DNA of 64,000 bases from Arenibacter nanhaiticus (GTDB lineage: Bacteria > Bacteroidota > Bacteroidia > Flavobacteriales > Flavobacteriaceae). The translations under genes were made by a program, and so were the position numbers. A model generated the notes under the pieces. The model was not told where the DNA came from and did not search any database. It saw only the letters and a program-made list of their open reading frames with translations. Positions 31,155-39,508 of the stretch are shown in pieces. How positions within the stretch are numbered: position 1 is the stretch's first letter; every line of letters begins with the position of its first letter. The stretch is from positions 1-64,000 of the forward strand of contig NZ_FQYX01000015.1 of assembly GCF_900141935.1 (NCBI RefSeq), read 5' to 3'.

Positions 31155-32159
31155 TTAGATCTTAAACATTTCATTTAATTTTTTTATTTGTTCTGGTCTC
31201 CCAAGCACAATTACTTTCCCTTTTGGCTGTAGTTTTAAATCAGCCCCGGGGTTAATTATATAGTTGCCATCAGGCTCTACATAACCGATTATGGTACAGC
31301 CTGTCTTGCGTCTCAAATCTAGGTCGCGCAGGGAATTGTTTTCTATTTTGTCCGTAAAACTTTCTATGGCAACTTCCTCTAAGTTGGTGGTATCTTCCCC
31401 TTCGGTAGAAAGCTTGTCCATAAAGGTGATCAAATTAGGCATCACCACCAGGGAAGCCATATGATCGCCCCCTATTTTATCGGGCATAATTACCTTATCG
31501 GCCCCGGCCAAGATCAATTTATTTTGGGAAGAGGTCTGTGAAGCTCTACTGATGATAAACAACTTCTTATTTAATTGCCTAGAAGAGAGCACTACAAAAA
31601 GGTTGTCAGCATCTTCGGGCATAGCTGTAATTAGAAATTGAGCCCTTTTTATCCCGGCATCGATCAACACCTCATCCTCGTTCGCATCGCCTTCGATAAA
31701 TAAAACTTCATTCTCGTTCTTTAGAATTACTTCTTTATCCCTTTCAATGACCACAAATGGTCTCTTATAAGCCCTTAGTTTTTCTGCCGCTTGATTCCCA
31801 TTTCTTCCAAACCCACAAATGATCACATGATTGCTCAAACTATTAATAGTGTTTTTCACTTTTTTTTTCTTTAAAAGTTGTAGTGTGTTTTTACTTAGGA
31901 TATACTCTGTTATTACCGAAATCGCGAAGGCAAAAATAAATACACTAGAAATGATTAGTAATACAGTAAAAAGTTTCGAAGAAACGTCCAAGGGCCTTAC
32001 TTCGGAAAAACCAACCGTTGTGACCGTGATAATGGTCATATAAAAGGCATCTACCCATGTATAGCCGGAAAGAAACCTATACCCAAGAACACCGATCAAT
32101 AAGACCAGCACTAATAATGTCAGTGCTAAATATATCTTGGAACGAAAAAGTTTTATCAT
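31155..32159 (-). CDS. Two-helix potassium channel with RCK/TrkA-N domain
   Basis: A 334-residue MthK-like channel. Helix 1 spans about 8-27, the pore loop 34-53 and helix 2 about 60-85. The RCK NAD/ligand-binding domain begins with IICGFGRNGNQAAEKLR near 113, followed by a TrkA-C domain (about 245-330). The filter reads TTVGFSEV (47-54), not the canonical TVGYGD. It starts 2 bp after the pspC stop and is likely cotranscribed with it and DUF2851. K+ is the expected ion; the altered filter makes strict selectivity uncertain. Confidence 0.88.
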   Translation of the reverse strand: MIKLFRSKIYLALTLLVLVLLIGVLGYRFLSGYTWVDAFYMTIITVTTVGFSEVRPLDVSSKLFTVLLIISSVFIFAFAISVITEYILSKNTLQLLKKKKVKNTINSLSNHVIICGFGRNGNQAAEKLRAYKRPFVVIERDKEVILKNENEVLFIEGDANEDEVLIDAGIKRAQFLITAMPEDADNLFVVLSSRQLNKKLFIISRASQTSSQNKLILAGADKVIMPDKIGGDHMASLVVMPNLITFMDKLSTEGEDTTNLEEVAIESFTDKIENNSLRDLDLRRKTGCTIIGYVEPDGNYIINPGADLKLQPKGKVIVLGRPEQIKKLNEMFKI

Positions 32160-32161
32160 AT

Positions 32162-32389
32162 TTACAGATCAAAAACCGAGGTCCTTTTGGTATATATCAA
32201 ATCTTTAATTTTTAACCAAAAAGCTATGAACAGGTACAAGGCAAATCCAAATCCCAAGGTTACAAAGGTCAGGTAGATAAAGGTAGTTCGGACTACTCTG
32301 GTACGCATCCCTAACCTTTCGGAAATTCTACGACACACCTCAAAACCGCGTTTCTGAAAATAATATAATAACTTATAAAAAACACTCAT
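32162..32389 (-). CDS. PspC domain protein
   Basis: A 75-residue small membrane protein of the PspC family. The N-terminal half is basic (GFEVCRRISERLGMRTRVVR). One hydrophobic helix (TFIYLTFVTLGFGFALYLFIAF, about 36-57) follows. In enterobacteria PspC senses envelope stress; the flavobacterial stand-alone form has no proven role. It is packed between DUF2851 (10 bp gap) and the K+ channel (2 bp gap). Confidence 0.8.
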   Translation of the reverse strand: MSVFYKLLYYFQKRGFEVCRRISERLGMRTRVVRTTFIYLTFVTLGFGFALYLFIAFWLKIKDLIYTKRTSVFDL

Positions 32390-32398
32390 ATTCAGTAA

Positions 32399-33682
32399 TT
32401 AAGGTTTTCGGTTCATTAATTGATTGCCTACCGCACATTGCAGACATTTATTTTTTGTACAGTAATTATTATATAACTCTAATATTCCTTGACTCTCCTT
32501 AGCCGAAGGCACTGTTATTTGTAAGCCATGGAACTTTGAAATTATATGATTGCTTTCTGCTTTTATTCCTGTTATTATTCTGAGGATCTGATCATTTTCT
32601 TCCTGCCCCAAATACTTGGCATAGGACAGTTTTAGCGGCAAGATAGTATTGATTACCAATAAATCTATAAATCGCTTCGTAAGCCTTTTTGGACTCTTTT
32701 TGGACAGCTTTCCAAAAGTATAATGGTTCTCCCAGTACGCATTGGCCGACACATTAAAAATTGTATAAAACTCCTCTATATGGGAGGCGTTTATAATTTT
32801 TCTAAAAAGATTTTGGTGCTTCCCATACACCGCCGTCAGCTGTGACAGTCTAATAGTGGGAAAATTATGTGGCCTTAATTTAAAAAACTCGGCCTTCTGA
32901 AACGGCTCTTCCAAGATATTAAATTTTAGTCCTATATAATGGTATTCCTTTTTTAATAGTTCCAAGTACTCGTCTCCCTGAATTTCTTCAGACAACAATC
33001 CCGCCTTTCCCAACAAGAGAGCCTCTAGTTGCAAAGGGTTGTTCTGAATTTTCCTGATTATCGAAAAATCTAGTTCTTTTCCAATTCTAAAAAATATATC
33101 CCCATTTATTTTCAATCCAAAACTTTTGGCCAACAAGGCAAAAAATATAGCTTCCCAATCATTCTTAGATTGTTCTAGAAGCCCCATTACCTGCAAGGAT
33201 TTTTGTTCTAGTCTCTCAAAATACAATCGTTCTATCCAATGGTCAAAAACAAAGGTTTCTATTTGGGCAATTGCCTTTTCGCAATTGATAAATCCATTCC
33301 CCTTATTGTGAAACAGTTTTTGATAAGCCGCTAGAATACTAGGCGAAATATAATCCTTCAGCACCAGGGTGGGAATCTCGGTGTTATTGTTACTGAACAC
33401 AGCTATATCATCTTCCCAGACCACATGTAAAATTACATTGTTATAATTATCGTCTACTTCATGATGGTGTGCGTACCAGTCTGAAGATTTTACGTGTATC
33501 TCTACAGTACCAGCCCAAAGCTGTCCGCCTATTTCAATTTTTGCATTGAAAAAATCGGGACCGGATAGCATATTATGGAGGCCGACATCCACAATGGAAA
33601 CCTCTTCATTTTTGGAGGTATACAATTCCTCTAAAGGAAGTTTTTTATATTTCCATATAAAATGCAAAAGGTCTTCGCGCAT
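32399..33682 (-). CDS. DUF2851 family protein
   Basis: A 427-residue soluble protein of the Bacteroidota-specific DUF2851 family, function unknown. The N-terminal part is the most typical: MREDLLHFIWKYKKLPLEEL, then the motif GPDFFNAKIEIGGQLWAGTV and EIHVKSSDWYAHHHEVDDNY. These conserved acidic and His residues recall nuclease-like folds, but this is only an impression. The C-terminus has a Cys cluster (CTKNKCLQCAVGN) that could bind metal. It is the first gene of the DUF2851-pspC-channel run. Confidence 0.85.
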   Translation of the reverse strand: MREDLLHFIWKYKKLPLEELYTSKNEEVSIVDVGLHNMLSGPDFFNAKIEIGGQLWAGTVEIHVKSSDWYAHHHEVDDNYNNVILHVVWEDDIAVFSNNNTEIPTLVLKDYISPSILAAYQKLFHNKGNGFINCEKAIAQIETFVFDHWIERLYFERLEQKSLQVMGLLEQSKNDWEAIFFALLAKSFGLKINGDIFFRIGKELDFSIIRKIQNNPLQLEALLLGKAGLLSEEIQGDEYLELLKKEYHYIGLKFNILEEPFQKAEFFKLRPHNFPTIRLSQLTAVYGKHQNLFRKIINASHIEEFYTIFNVSANAYWENHYTFGKLSKKSPKRLTKRFIDLLVINTILPLKLSYAKYLGQEENDQILRIITGIKAESNHIISKFHGLQITVPSAKESQGILELYNNYCTKNKCLQCAVGNQLMNRKP

Positions 33683-33759
33683 AATCCAAATTAAGGAAAA
33701 AAATTATACAAGATACATTTTCCTGGAAATTAAGATTATTTGATCGACTAAAAATAAAA

Positions 33760-33785
33760 AGAGGCTGCCTTATGGGGCAACCTCT
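33760..33785 (-). terminator. Terminator of the rhodanese gene
   Basis: AGAGG-C-TGCC pairs with GGCA-A-CCTCT (33760-33769 with 33776-33785) with one mismatch. On the minus strand it is followed by TTTTTATTTTTAG. Confidence 0.75.
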
Positions 33786-33799
33786 ATATATTTTAAAAA

Positions 33800-34111
33800 C
33801 TACTCTACTACTTCTCCCTGCCAGTTCATAAAACCACCTTCTAAGTTAAAGGCGTTTTCAAAACCTAATTGGTTCATTAAAGCACATGCCTGACCGCTTC
33901 GGTTACCAGACCTGCAATACACATAATAGTTTTTGGTCTTATCCAATTTCTCTAATTCGTCAATAAATGTTTGTCCTAAATAAATATCGATATGGATAGA
34001 ATTCGGAATATATCCTTCCTCTACTTCCTCCTGGGTCCTAACATCCAATATCAATGCATTATTGTCGCTCTCTAATTGCGAACTCCACTCTTCTTGGGAT
34101 AAATCTGCCAT
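33800..34111 (-). CDS. Rhodanese-like domain protein
   Basis: A 103-residue single-domain rhodanese of the sulfur-carrier/PspE-like kind. The family start LILDVRTQEEVEEGYIPNSI is near 20-40. The active-site loop is CRSGNRSG near 75 with the catalytic Cys, so it should be able to move sulfane sulfur. I place the start at the ATG at 34111 (MADLSQEEW); eight further residues upstream are possible but do not fit the family. Single gene, divergent from marR. Confidence 0.9.
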   Translation of the reverse strand: MADLSQEEWSSQLESDNNALILDVRTQEEVEEGYIPNSIHIDIYLGQTFIDELEKLDKTKNYYVYCRSGNRSGQACALMNQLGFENAFNLEGGFMNWQGEVVE

Positions 34112-34291
34112 TACTTTTTTTAATTTAAAGGTCAAATTTAAGTTTTTCCAAAACTACATCCAATATTTAAGCGATAAATCAAAGCACTCTTTTAATTTAC
34201 TGTTAAGACTTGGTAAAACAATAGTTACCACCGTTTATTCATAAATAATTGTTAAATACACAAAAGCCCCCCTACAATCCATTTATTCGCT

Positions 34292-34318
34292 ATACATTTG
34301 TATATACAACTATTGTAT
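34292..34318 (+). promoter_or_regulatory. marR promoter with two palindromes, candidate operators
   Basis: A -7 box TACATTTG lies at 34293-34300. Overlapping it is the palindrome ATACA-TT-TGTAT (34292-34303). Directly after it comes ATACAA-CTA-TTGTAT (34304-34318). The second ends 5 bp before the marR ATG. Paired palindromes over the start site are typical of MarR autoregulation; the binding itself is inferred. Confidence 0.6.
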
Positions 34319-34322
34319 CGAC

Positions 34323-34769
34323 ATGAATGTAGAACAAATAATAAAAACAGAAAAACAACTTCCTTTGGAGGGCAGGACACTTATTCATATAAGTCTAGTT
34401 CAGAATAAGATCAATGAAGTTATGATAAATAGTTTAAAACCACATGATGTTTCGCCCCAACAATTTAATGTCCTTAGGATATTAAGAGGCCAAAAAGGGA
34501 ATCCGGCGAACTTATCTACCCTAAACGAACGTATGGTGACCAAAATGAGCAACACTACAAGATTGGTCGATAAGTTGATCACAAAGGGTTTTGTCAATCG
34601 TACTGTATGTGAATCGAACAGACGGAAGATAGAAATAAACATTACCCCAGAAGGGCTAGAGGCCTTGTCCGAAATGGATGTTGCCATAAAGGCCGCGGAA
34701 AAAGAATTGTTAAAAAACTTCACAAACGAAGACCTAGTTTTATTAAACAACTTTTTAGACAAATTTTAA
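34323..34769 (+). CDS. MarR family transcriptional regulator
   Basis: A 148-residue winged-helix repressor. The recognition part lies in VSPQQFNVLRILRGQKGNPA near 43-62, and MSNTTRLVDKLITKGFVNRT near 77-96 with a basic wing after it (SNRRKIEINITPEGLEAL). It starts the MarR-nitroreductase-YceI operon. The usual logic is that a small molecule releases the repressor and turns the operon on. Confidence 0.92.
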   Translation: MNVEQIIKTEKQLPLEGRTLIHISLVQNKINEVMINSLKPHDVSPQQFNVLRILRGQKGNPANLSTLNERMVTKMSNTTRLVDKLITKGFVNRTVCESNRRKIEINITPEGLEALSEMDVAIKAAEKELLKNFTNEDLVLLNNFLDKF

Positions 34770-34781
34770 ACCAACAATATA

Positions 34782-35414
34782 ATGAGTAATTACATAGACA
34801 ATTTAAACTGGCGTTATGCCACCAAAAAATTCGATATTTCTAAAAAAGTGTCTTTTGAGGATTTAGAATTATTGACCCAGGCAATAACTTTAAGTCCGTC
34901 TTCTTATGGATTGCAGCCATACAAGGTTCTGATTATAGAAGACCAAGACCTTAGAAAGAAATTACAGCCGGCGGCTTGGGGACAATCTCAGATTACTGAT
35001 GCTTCTCATTTAATTGTTCTTGCGAACCTAACAAATTTTGGAGAAGAACTTGTAGATGACCACTTGAACAATGTTAGCGAAACCCGTGGGATTCCGTCCG
35101 AAAACCTAGAAGGCTATGCGACTTTTATGAAGTCTAAAGTAGTAACCATGTCCGATGAAGACAAGGCTACATGGACCGCAAAGCAGGCCTATATTGCCTT
35201 AGGAAACTTACTTTCTGCCGCAGCAGATTTAAAAATAGACGCCTGTCCCATGGAGGGTTTCGATGCTAGTGAGTTCAACGATATTTTGGGATTAAGCTCC
35301 AAAAATCTAAACACAGCAGTTATAGCAACTATTGGCTACCGCTCTGAGGAAGACGAGACCCAACATTATAAAAAAGTACGAAAATCAAAAGAAAATTTAA
35401 TTACCTTACTATAA
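34782..35414 (+). CDS. NAD(P)H-dependent nitroreductase-family oxidoreductase
   Basis: A 210-residue FMN enzyme of the NfsB/nitroreductase family. Seen are the FMN-binding N-terminus NWRYATKKFD, the PSSYGLQPYKVLII segment near 38-52, the helix AKQAYIALGNLLSAAADL near 128-146, and CPMEGFDASEFN. These enzymes reduce quinones or nitro compounds. It begins 12 bp after marR and is likely its main target. YceI follows after 32 bp. Confidence 0.92.
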   Translation: MSNYIDNLNWRYATKKFDISKKVSFEDLELLTQAITLSPSSYGLQPYKVLIIEDQDLRKKLQPAAWGQSQITDASHLIVLANLTNFGEELVDDHLNNVSETRGIPSENLEGYATFMKSKVVTMSDEDKATWTAKQAYIALGNLLSAAADLKIDACPMEGFDASEFNDILGLSSKNLNTAVIATIGYRSEEDETQHYKKVRKSKENLITLL

Positions 35415-35446
35415 ACCTTAACACAAATAAATTAAAAATCAGAATT

Positions 35447-36025
35447 ATGAAAAAAAGTATCTTAAGCTTAGTATTAGCCGTTGTAACAGGTTTCACAGCA
35501 ACAGCAGCAACACCGATAGACGGCGTTAAAAAAGAAGTTAAAACCGCTGAGAGCACTGTAACTTGGAAAGGATACAAAGTCACCGGATCTCATTATGGTA
35601 CCGTAGCCTTGAAAAAAGGTGCTTTGGTTTTTGATGGCGACAAACTTACCGGAGGTGAATTCGTAGTAGATATGACTACTTTAATAGCTACCGACTTGGA
35701 AGGTGAGTATAGAACTAAATTGGAAGGTCACTTAAAATCTGATGATTTCTTTGGTGTTGCGAACAACCCTACTTCTAAACTTATCTTTAAAAAAGTAAAA
35801 GCTAGTGGAAAAAACTCCTATAAAGTTACTGGAGATTTAACCATTAAAGGAATTACCAAGCCTGTAACTTTCGATATCTCTGTTTACGGAAACAAAGCTA
35901 CTGCAAGCTTAAAAGTAGACCGTTCTTTGTACAACGTACAATATGGTTCTGGAAGTTTCTTTGATAACCTAGGAGACAAAACAATTTATGACGAATTTGA
36001 TTTGGTTGTAGATTTAGCTTTCTAA
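35447..36025 (+). CDS. YceI family periplasmic protein
   Basis: A 192-residue exported lipid-binding beta-barrel of the YceI family, probably binding an isoprenoid. The signal peptide (MKKSILSLVLAVVTGFTATA) is followed by STVTWKGYKVTGSHYGTVAL. The conserved TSKLIFKKVKASG and GDLTIKGITKPVTFDISVYG are near 103-145. It closes the marR operon; a hairpin terminator comes 26 bp later. MarR-YceI pairs are common in Flavobacteriia, and induction under stress or by quinones is an inference. Confidence 0.92.
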   Translation: MKKSILSLVLAVVTGFTATAATPIDGVKKEVKTAESTVTWKGYKVTGSHYGTVALKKGALVFDGDKLTGGEFVVDMTTLIATDLEGEYRTKLEGHLKSDDFFGVANNPTSKLIFKKVKASGKNSYKVTGDLTIKGITKPVTFDISVYGNKATASLKVDRSLYNVQYGSGSFFDNLGDKTIYDEFDLVVDLAF

Positions 36026-36050
36026 GACCATCTTATATATGAATGTTTTA

Positions 36051-36074
36051 AACCTCACTTTTGTGAGGTTTTTT
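36051..36074 (+). terminator. Terminator of the marR-YceI operon
   Basis: AACCTCAC (36051-36058), loop TTTT, GTGAGGTT (36063-36070), then TTTTATTT. A classic intrinsic terminator. Confidence 0.88.
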
Positions 36075-36094
36075 ATTTAATTACATAACATTGA

Positions 36095-36125
36095 TTTGTA
36101 ATTAAGAAATTCATCCTTATATTTG
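36095..36125 (+). promoter_or_regulatory. trp operon promoter
   Basis: TTTG (36095-36098), exactly 19 bp, TATATTTG (36118-36125): a perfect Bacteroidota promoter. Its -7 box ends only 5 bp before the ATG of the leader peptide, so the transcript should start at or within a few bases of that ATG. Confidence 0.85.
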
Positions 36126-36130
36126 ACGCA

Positions 36131-36187
36131 ATGAAGAACAGAATATCAAATACTTGGTGGTGGACTAACTTACGGCAAACATCGTGA
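36131..36187 (+). CDS. trpL: trp operon leader peptide
   Basis: An 18-residue peptide, MKNRISNTWWWTNLRQTS, with three consecutive Trp codons at 36155-36163. It lies between a perfect promoter and a rho-independent terminator, 115 bp before trpE. This is the sensing part of a translation-coupled attenuator: scarcity of charged tRNA-Trp stalls the ribosome on the Trp codons. Too short for ordinary gene calling; found by reading the leader. It is not expected to have a function as a protein. Confidence 0.88.
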   Translation: MKNRISNTWWWTNLRQTS

Positions 36188-36247
36188 GCAAAGCATCATT
36201 GTAGTTAAACTATAGAAAAAGGCTTGTCATCACGACAAGCCTTTTTT
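36183..36247 (+). terminator. trp attenuator: antiterminator and terminator
   Basis: The terminator is a 13-bp stem (36216-36228 with 36234-36246, AAAAAGGCTTGTC and complement, loop ATCAC) followed by six Ts. Upstream, CGTGA (36183-36187, which contains the leader stop codon) and AAGC (36191-36194) can pair with TCACG and GCTT in the left arm and loop of the terminator. Only one of the two structures can form. A ribosome at the stop codon covers the upstream strand and lets the terminator form; a ribosome stalled at the Trp codons leaves it free. Probably belongs to the class named Bacteroid-trp. Confidence 0.8.
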
Positions 36248-36302
36248 CGTTTTAAAAATAAAATCACAGAGCAACAGCAATAACATCGAATAAAACCAAC
36301 AC

Positions 36303-37700
36303 ATGAAGTACCCATTACATTCTCATCACAAAAAAATCCTTGCAGACACCATTACCCCTGTAAGTGTATATCTTAAAATAAGGGACAGATTCCCCAATAG
36401 TATTCTATTGGAAAGTAGCGATTACCATGCTAATGACAATAGTTTTTCATACATCTGCTGTAACCCCATTGCTTCTATTAGGGTAGAAAACGAATTGGTA
36501 ATACAACAGTTCCCCGACGGCAGGTCTGAAGAGATCCGCATAGACAAGGACACCAATATTCCAAGGATACTGCACGATTTCAGTCGAAAATTTGAAGCGG
36601 ACACCAACGATTTTAAATTTATCAACAATGGTTTGTTCGGGTATATGTCCTATAACGCGGTGCGATATTATGAAGACCTAGAAATTTCAAAAAAACCGGA
36701 TTCTTTGGAGATCCCGGATATCTATTATGCGGTTTATCAAAATATCATCGCCATCAACCACTTTAAGAACGAGGCTTATATTTTTGCCCATTGCTATAAA
36801 TCGGAAAATAATATTTCTGAAATACAACAAATCTTAAGTGCCAAAACCTTCGCTTCCTATAATTTCTCTAAAGAAGGCCTTCCTGTATCTAACTTAAAAG
36901 ACGAGGAGTTTATAGCCCAAGTAGCAATGGCAAAAAAACACTGTCAACGCGGCGATGTTTTTCAATTGGTACTCTCCAGAAGGTTTTCCCAAGATTTTAA
37001 GGGAGACGAATTTAATGTGTATAGGGCCTTGCGCTCCATAAACCCTTCTCCTTATTTGTTTTATTTCGACTATGGCGATTTCAAAATTTTCGGAAGTTCC
37101 CCAGAAGCCCAATTGATCGTAAAGGAAGGCAAGGCCGAGATTCACCCCATAGCAGGTACCTTTAAAAGAACCGGTAATGATGAGCAGGATGCAGAACTTG
37201 CCAAACAATTACGGGCCGATGACAAGGAAAATAGCGAGCATGTTATGTTGGTAGATCTGGCCAGGAACGACCTCAGTAGAAATGGCAGCGAGGTAGCCGT
37301 GGAAAAATATAGGGAGGTACAATTTTTCTCGCATGTTATTCACTTGGTTTCAAAAGTTTCCGGGAAAATCAAAAAAGAAATCTCGACCATGAAAGTCGTA
37401 GCAGATACCTTCCCTGCCGGAACATTAAGTGGTGCCCCGAAACATATGGCCATGCAATTGATAGAGAAATACGAAAAAACCAGTAGAGGTTATTATGGTG
37501 GAGCCATTGGTTTTATGGATTTTAACGGCAATTTTAATCACGCTATCATGATCCGTACTTTCTTGAGCAAGAACCATCAGCTGCATTACCAGGCCGGCGC
37601 TGGTTTGGTTGCTGCTTCTAACCCTGCCGATGAATTACAGGAAACCTATAACAAACTGGGCGCTTTAACCAAAGCCTTAGAAATAGCAGAGACCCTATAA
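36303..37700 (+). CDS. trpE: Anthranilate synthase component I
   Basis: A 465-residue chorismate-binding enzyme, converting chorismate to anthranilate with ammonia supplied by TrpG. The N-terminal domain has LLESSDYH near 35, part of the Trp feedback-binding LLES motif. The chorismate-binding domain includes FQLVLSRRFSQDF near 220, PEAQLIVKEGKAEIHPIAGT near 262, ADDKENSEHVMLVDLARNDL near 301 and PAGTLSGAPK near 371. First structural gene of trpEGDCFBA, controlled by the attenuator upstream. Confidence 0.96.
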   Translation: MKYPLHSHHKKILADTITPVSVYLKIRDRFPNSILLESSDYHANDNSFSYICCNPIASIRVENELVIQQFPDGRSEEIRIDKDTNIPRILHDFSRKFEADTNDFKFINNGLFGYMSYNAVRYYEDLEISKKPDSLEIPDIYYAVYQNIIAINHFKNEAYIFAHCYKSENNISEIQQILSAKTFASYNFSKEGLPVSNLKDEEFIAQVAMAKKHCQRGDVFQLVLSRRFSQDFKGDEFNVYRALRSINPSPYLFYFDYGDFKIFGSSPEAQLIVKEGKAEIHPIAGTFKRTGNDEQDAELAKQLRADDKENSEHVMLVDLARNDLSRNGSEVAVEKYREVQFFSHVIHLVSKVSGKIKKEISTMKVVADTFPAGTLSGAPKHMAMQLIEKYEKTSRGYYGGAIGFMDFNGNFNHAIMIRTFLSKNHQLHYQAGAGLVAASNPADELQETYNKLGALTKALEIAETL

Positions 37701-37748
37701 TCCGATCATACATTATTGGCGGAACTATAAAACACAGAGATAAAAAAC

Positions 37749-38363
37749 ATGAACAACAACATACATTCCGAATCTAATCCCTCTTCCTCAAAGCCATCAG
37801 CATTGGAAGTTTTAGTTATAGACAACTACGATAGTTTTACCTATAACCTTGTACATTACCTAGAAGATTTAGGTTGTGTGGTAACGGTAAAAAGAAACGA
37901 TCAATTACGCCTTGAAGAAGTAGACGCTTTTGATAAAATTGTTCTTTCTCCAGGCCCAGGTATTCCGGACGAAGCTGGACTATTAAAGGAAATTATTGCT
38001 ACCTACGCTCCGACCAAAAGCATTTTTGGCGTTTGTCTAGGTCAGCAGGCCATTGCGGAGGTCTTCGGTGGCTCACTCATAAACATAGACCAAGTATACC
38101 ACGGTATTGCTACCAGTATAAATATTATTAAAGATGATGTTCTATTTAAAGGAATGCCCAAGGAAATTGAAGTTGGCCGTTATCATTCTTGGGTAGTTCA
38201 CCCCGAATTGCCCGATGTTTTGGAAGCCACTTCCTTGGATGAAAACGGACAGGTAATGTCTTTACGCCACAAATTATATGATGTGTGTGCCGTACAATTT
38301 CATCCAGAATCCGTGCTAACCCCAAAAGGAAAGGACATGCTTAAGAATTGGCTCGAAAAGTAA
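37749..38363 (+). CDS. trpG: Anthranilate synthase component II, glutamine amidotransferase
   Basis: A 204-residue class I glutamine amidotransferase. The catalytic Cys is in FGVCLGQQAIAEVFGG near residue 97; His and Glu are in VQFHPES near 183-189. The start MNNNIHSESNPSSSKPSALE adds about 18 polar residues before the usual LVIDNYDSFTYNLVHYLEDL, a small extension. It follows trpE after 48 bp. Confidence 0.95.
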   Translation: MNNNIHSESNPSSSKPSALEVLVIDNYDSFTYNLVHYLEDLGCVVTVKRNDQLRLEEVDAFDKIVLSPGPGIPDEAGLLKEIIATYAPTKSIFGVCLGQQAIAEVFGGSLINIDQVYHGIATSINIIKDDVLFKGMPKEIEVGRYHSWVVHPELPDVLEATSLDENGQVMSLRHKLYDVCAVQFHPESVLTPKGKDMLKNWLEK

Positions 38364-38482
38364 CAATCGGACTTTAAAGATCTAACAGGACTAGTACACC
38401 TATTAGTATCCCATTAAAAAATAGCGAACCGGGGACTGACATTTATAATCATCAGCACCGTTTGCATAAAAAAGGAATTAGA

Positions 38483-39478
38483 ATGAAAGATATATTAAAC
38501 AGGCTAATCAATCACGATGTTCTTCCTAAGGAGGTAGCCAAGGAAGTTTTGGTCAATATTGCAAAAGGAGATTACAACACGAGTCAGATTGCGGCTTTTT
38601 TAACCGTATATATGATGCGTAGCGTTACTATTGAAGAACTAGAAGGTTTTAGAGATGCTTTATTGGAGTTGTGTTTGGCGGTCGATTTATCGGCTTACAA
38701 CCCCATAGATCTCTGTGGTACCGGTGGCGACGGCAAGGATACTTTTAACATCTCTACACTCGCCAGTTTTGTAACTGCCGGGGCCGATGTTAAAGTAAGC
38801 AAGCATGGTAATTACGGGGTATCTTCTTCTTGTGGAAGTAGTAATGTTATGGAGTACCTGGGGGTTAAATTTAGCAATGACCCTGGTTTTTTAGAAAAAT
38901 GCATCGATAAGGCTGGGATATGTGTTTTACATGCACCTTTGTTTCACCCTGCCATGAAAAATGTAGCACCTATTCGCCGAGAACTAGGGGTAAAAACCTT
39001 CTTCAATATGTTGGGGCCTATGGTAAATCCGGCTTTCCCAAAAAACCAGACCGTAGGGGTGTTTAATTTAGAATTGGCCAGAATGTACGGGTATCTATAT
39101 CGAAAGACCGATATAAAATTTACGGTATTACATGCCTTGGACGGTTATGATGAAATATCGTTGACCGGAGATACCAAAACCATCACCAATCATAGTGAGA
39201 GAATGTTAAAACCTTCCGATTTTGGGGTGCCAACCATCTCCCAAAACGATATTACAGGAGGCGGAAGCATCGAAAAATCGGCACAAATATTCCTTAAGGT
39301 GCTTGAAGGAAAAGGTACAGAAGCTCAAAACAATGTTGTCTGTGCCAATGCAGGGATGGCTATTGCTACAGTAAAAGGCTTGAGTCCATTACAAGGTTTT
39401 GAACAGGCGATGGAATCCTTACAGAGCGGTAAAGGACTGGCATCTCTCAAAAAATTACAGGCATTAAGCGCACTATAA
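38483..39478 (+). CDS. trpD: Anthranilate phosphoribosyltransferase
   Basis: A 331-residue enzyme that joins anthranilate to PRPP. The glycine-rich PRPP motif DLCGTGGDGKDTFNIST is near 76-92, and KHGNYGVSSSCGSSNVMEYL near 107-126. I start at the ATG at 38483 (MKDILNRLINHDVL); the reading frame stays open upstream to a TTG, but family members begin here. About 120 bp separate it from trpG with no clear terminator. Confidence 0.95.
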   Translation: MKDILNRLINHDVLPKEVAKEVLVNIAKGDYNTSQIAAFLTVYMMRSVTIEELEGFRDALLELCLAVDLSAYNPIDLCGTGGDGKDTFNISTLASFVTAGADVKVSKHGNYGVSSSCGSSNVMEYLGVKFSNDPGFLEKCIDKAGICVLHAPLFHPAMKNVAPIRRELGVKTFFNMLGPMVNPAFPKNQTVGVFNLELARMYGYLYRKTDIKFTVLHALDGYDEISLTGDTKTITNHSERMLKPSDFGVPTISQNDITGGGSIEKSAQIFLKVLEGKGTEAQNNVVCANAGMAIATVKGLSPLQGFEQAMESLQSGKGLASLKKLQALSAL

Positions 39479-39508
39479 ATTTAAACACTACCCCTCAAGG
39501 TTAAAAAA

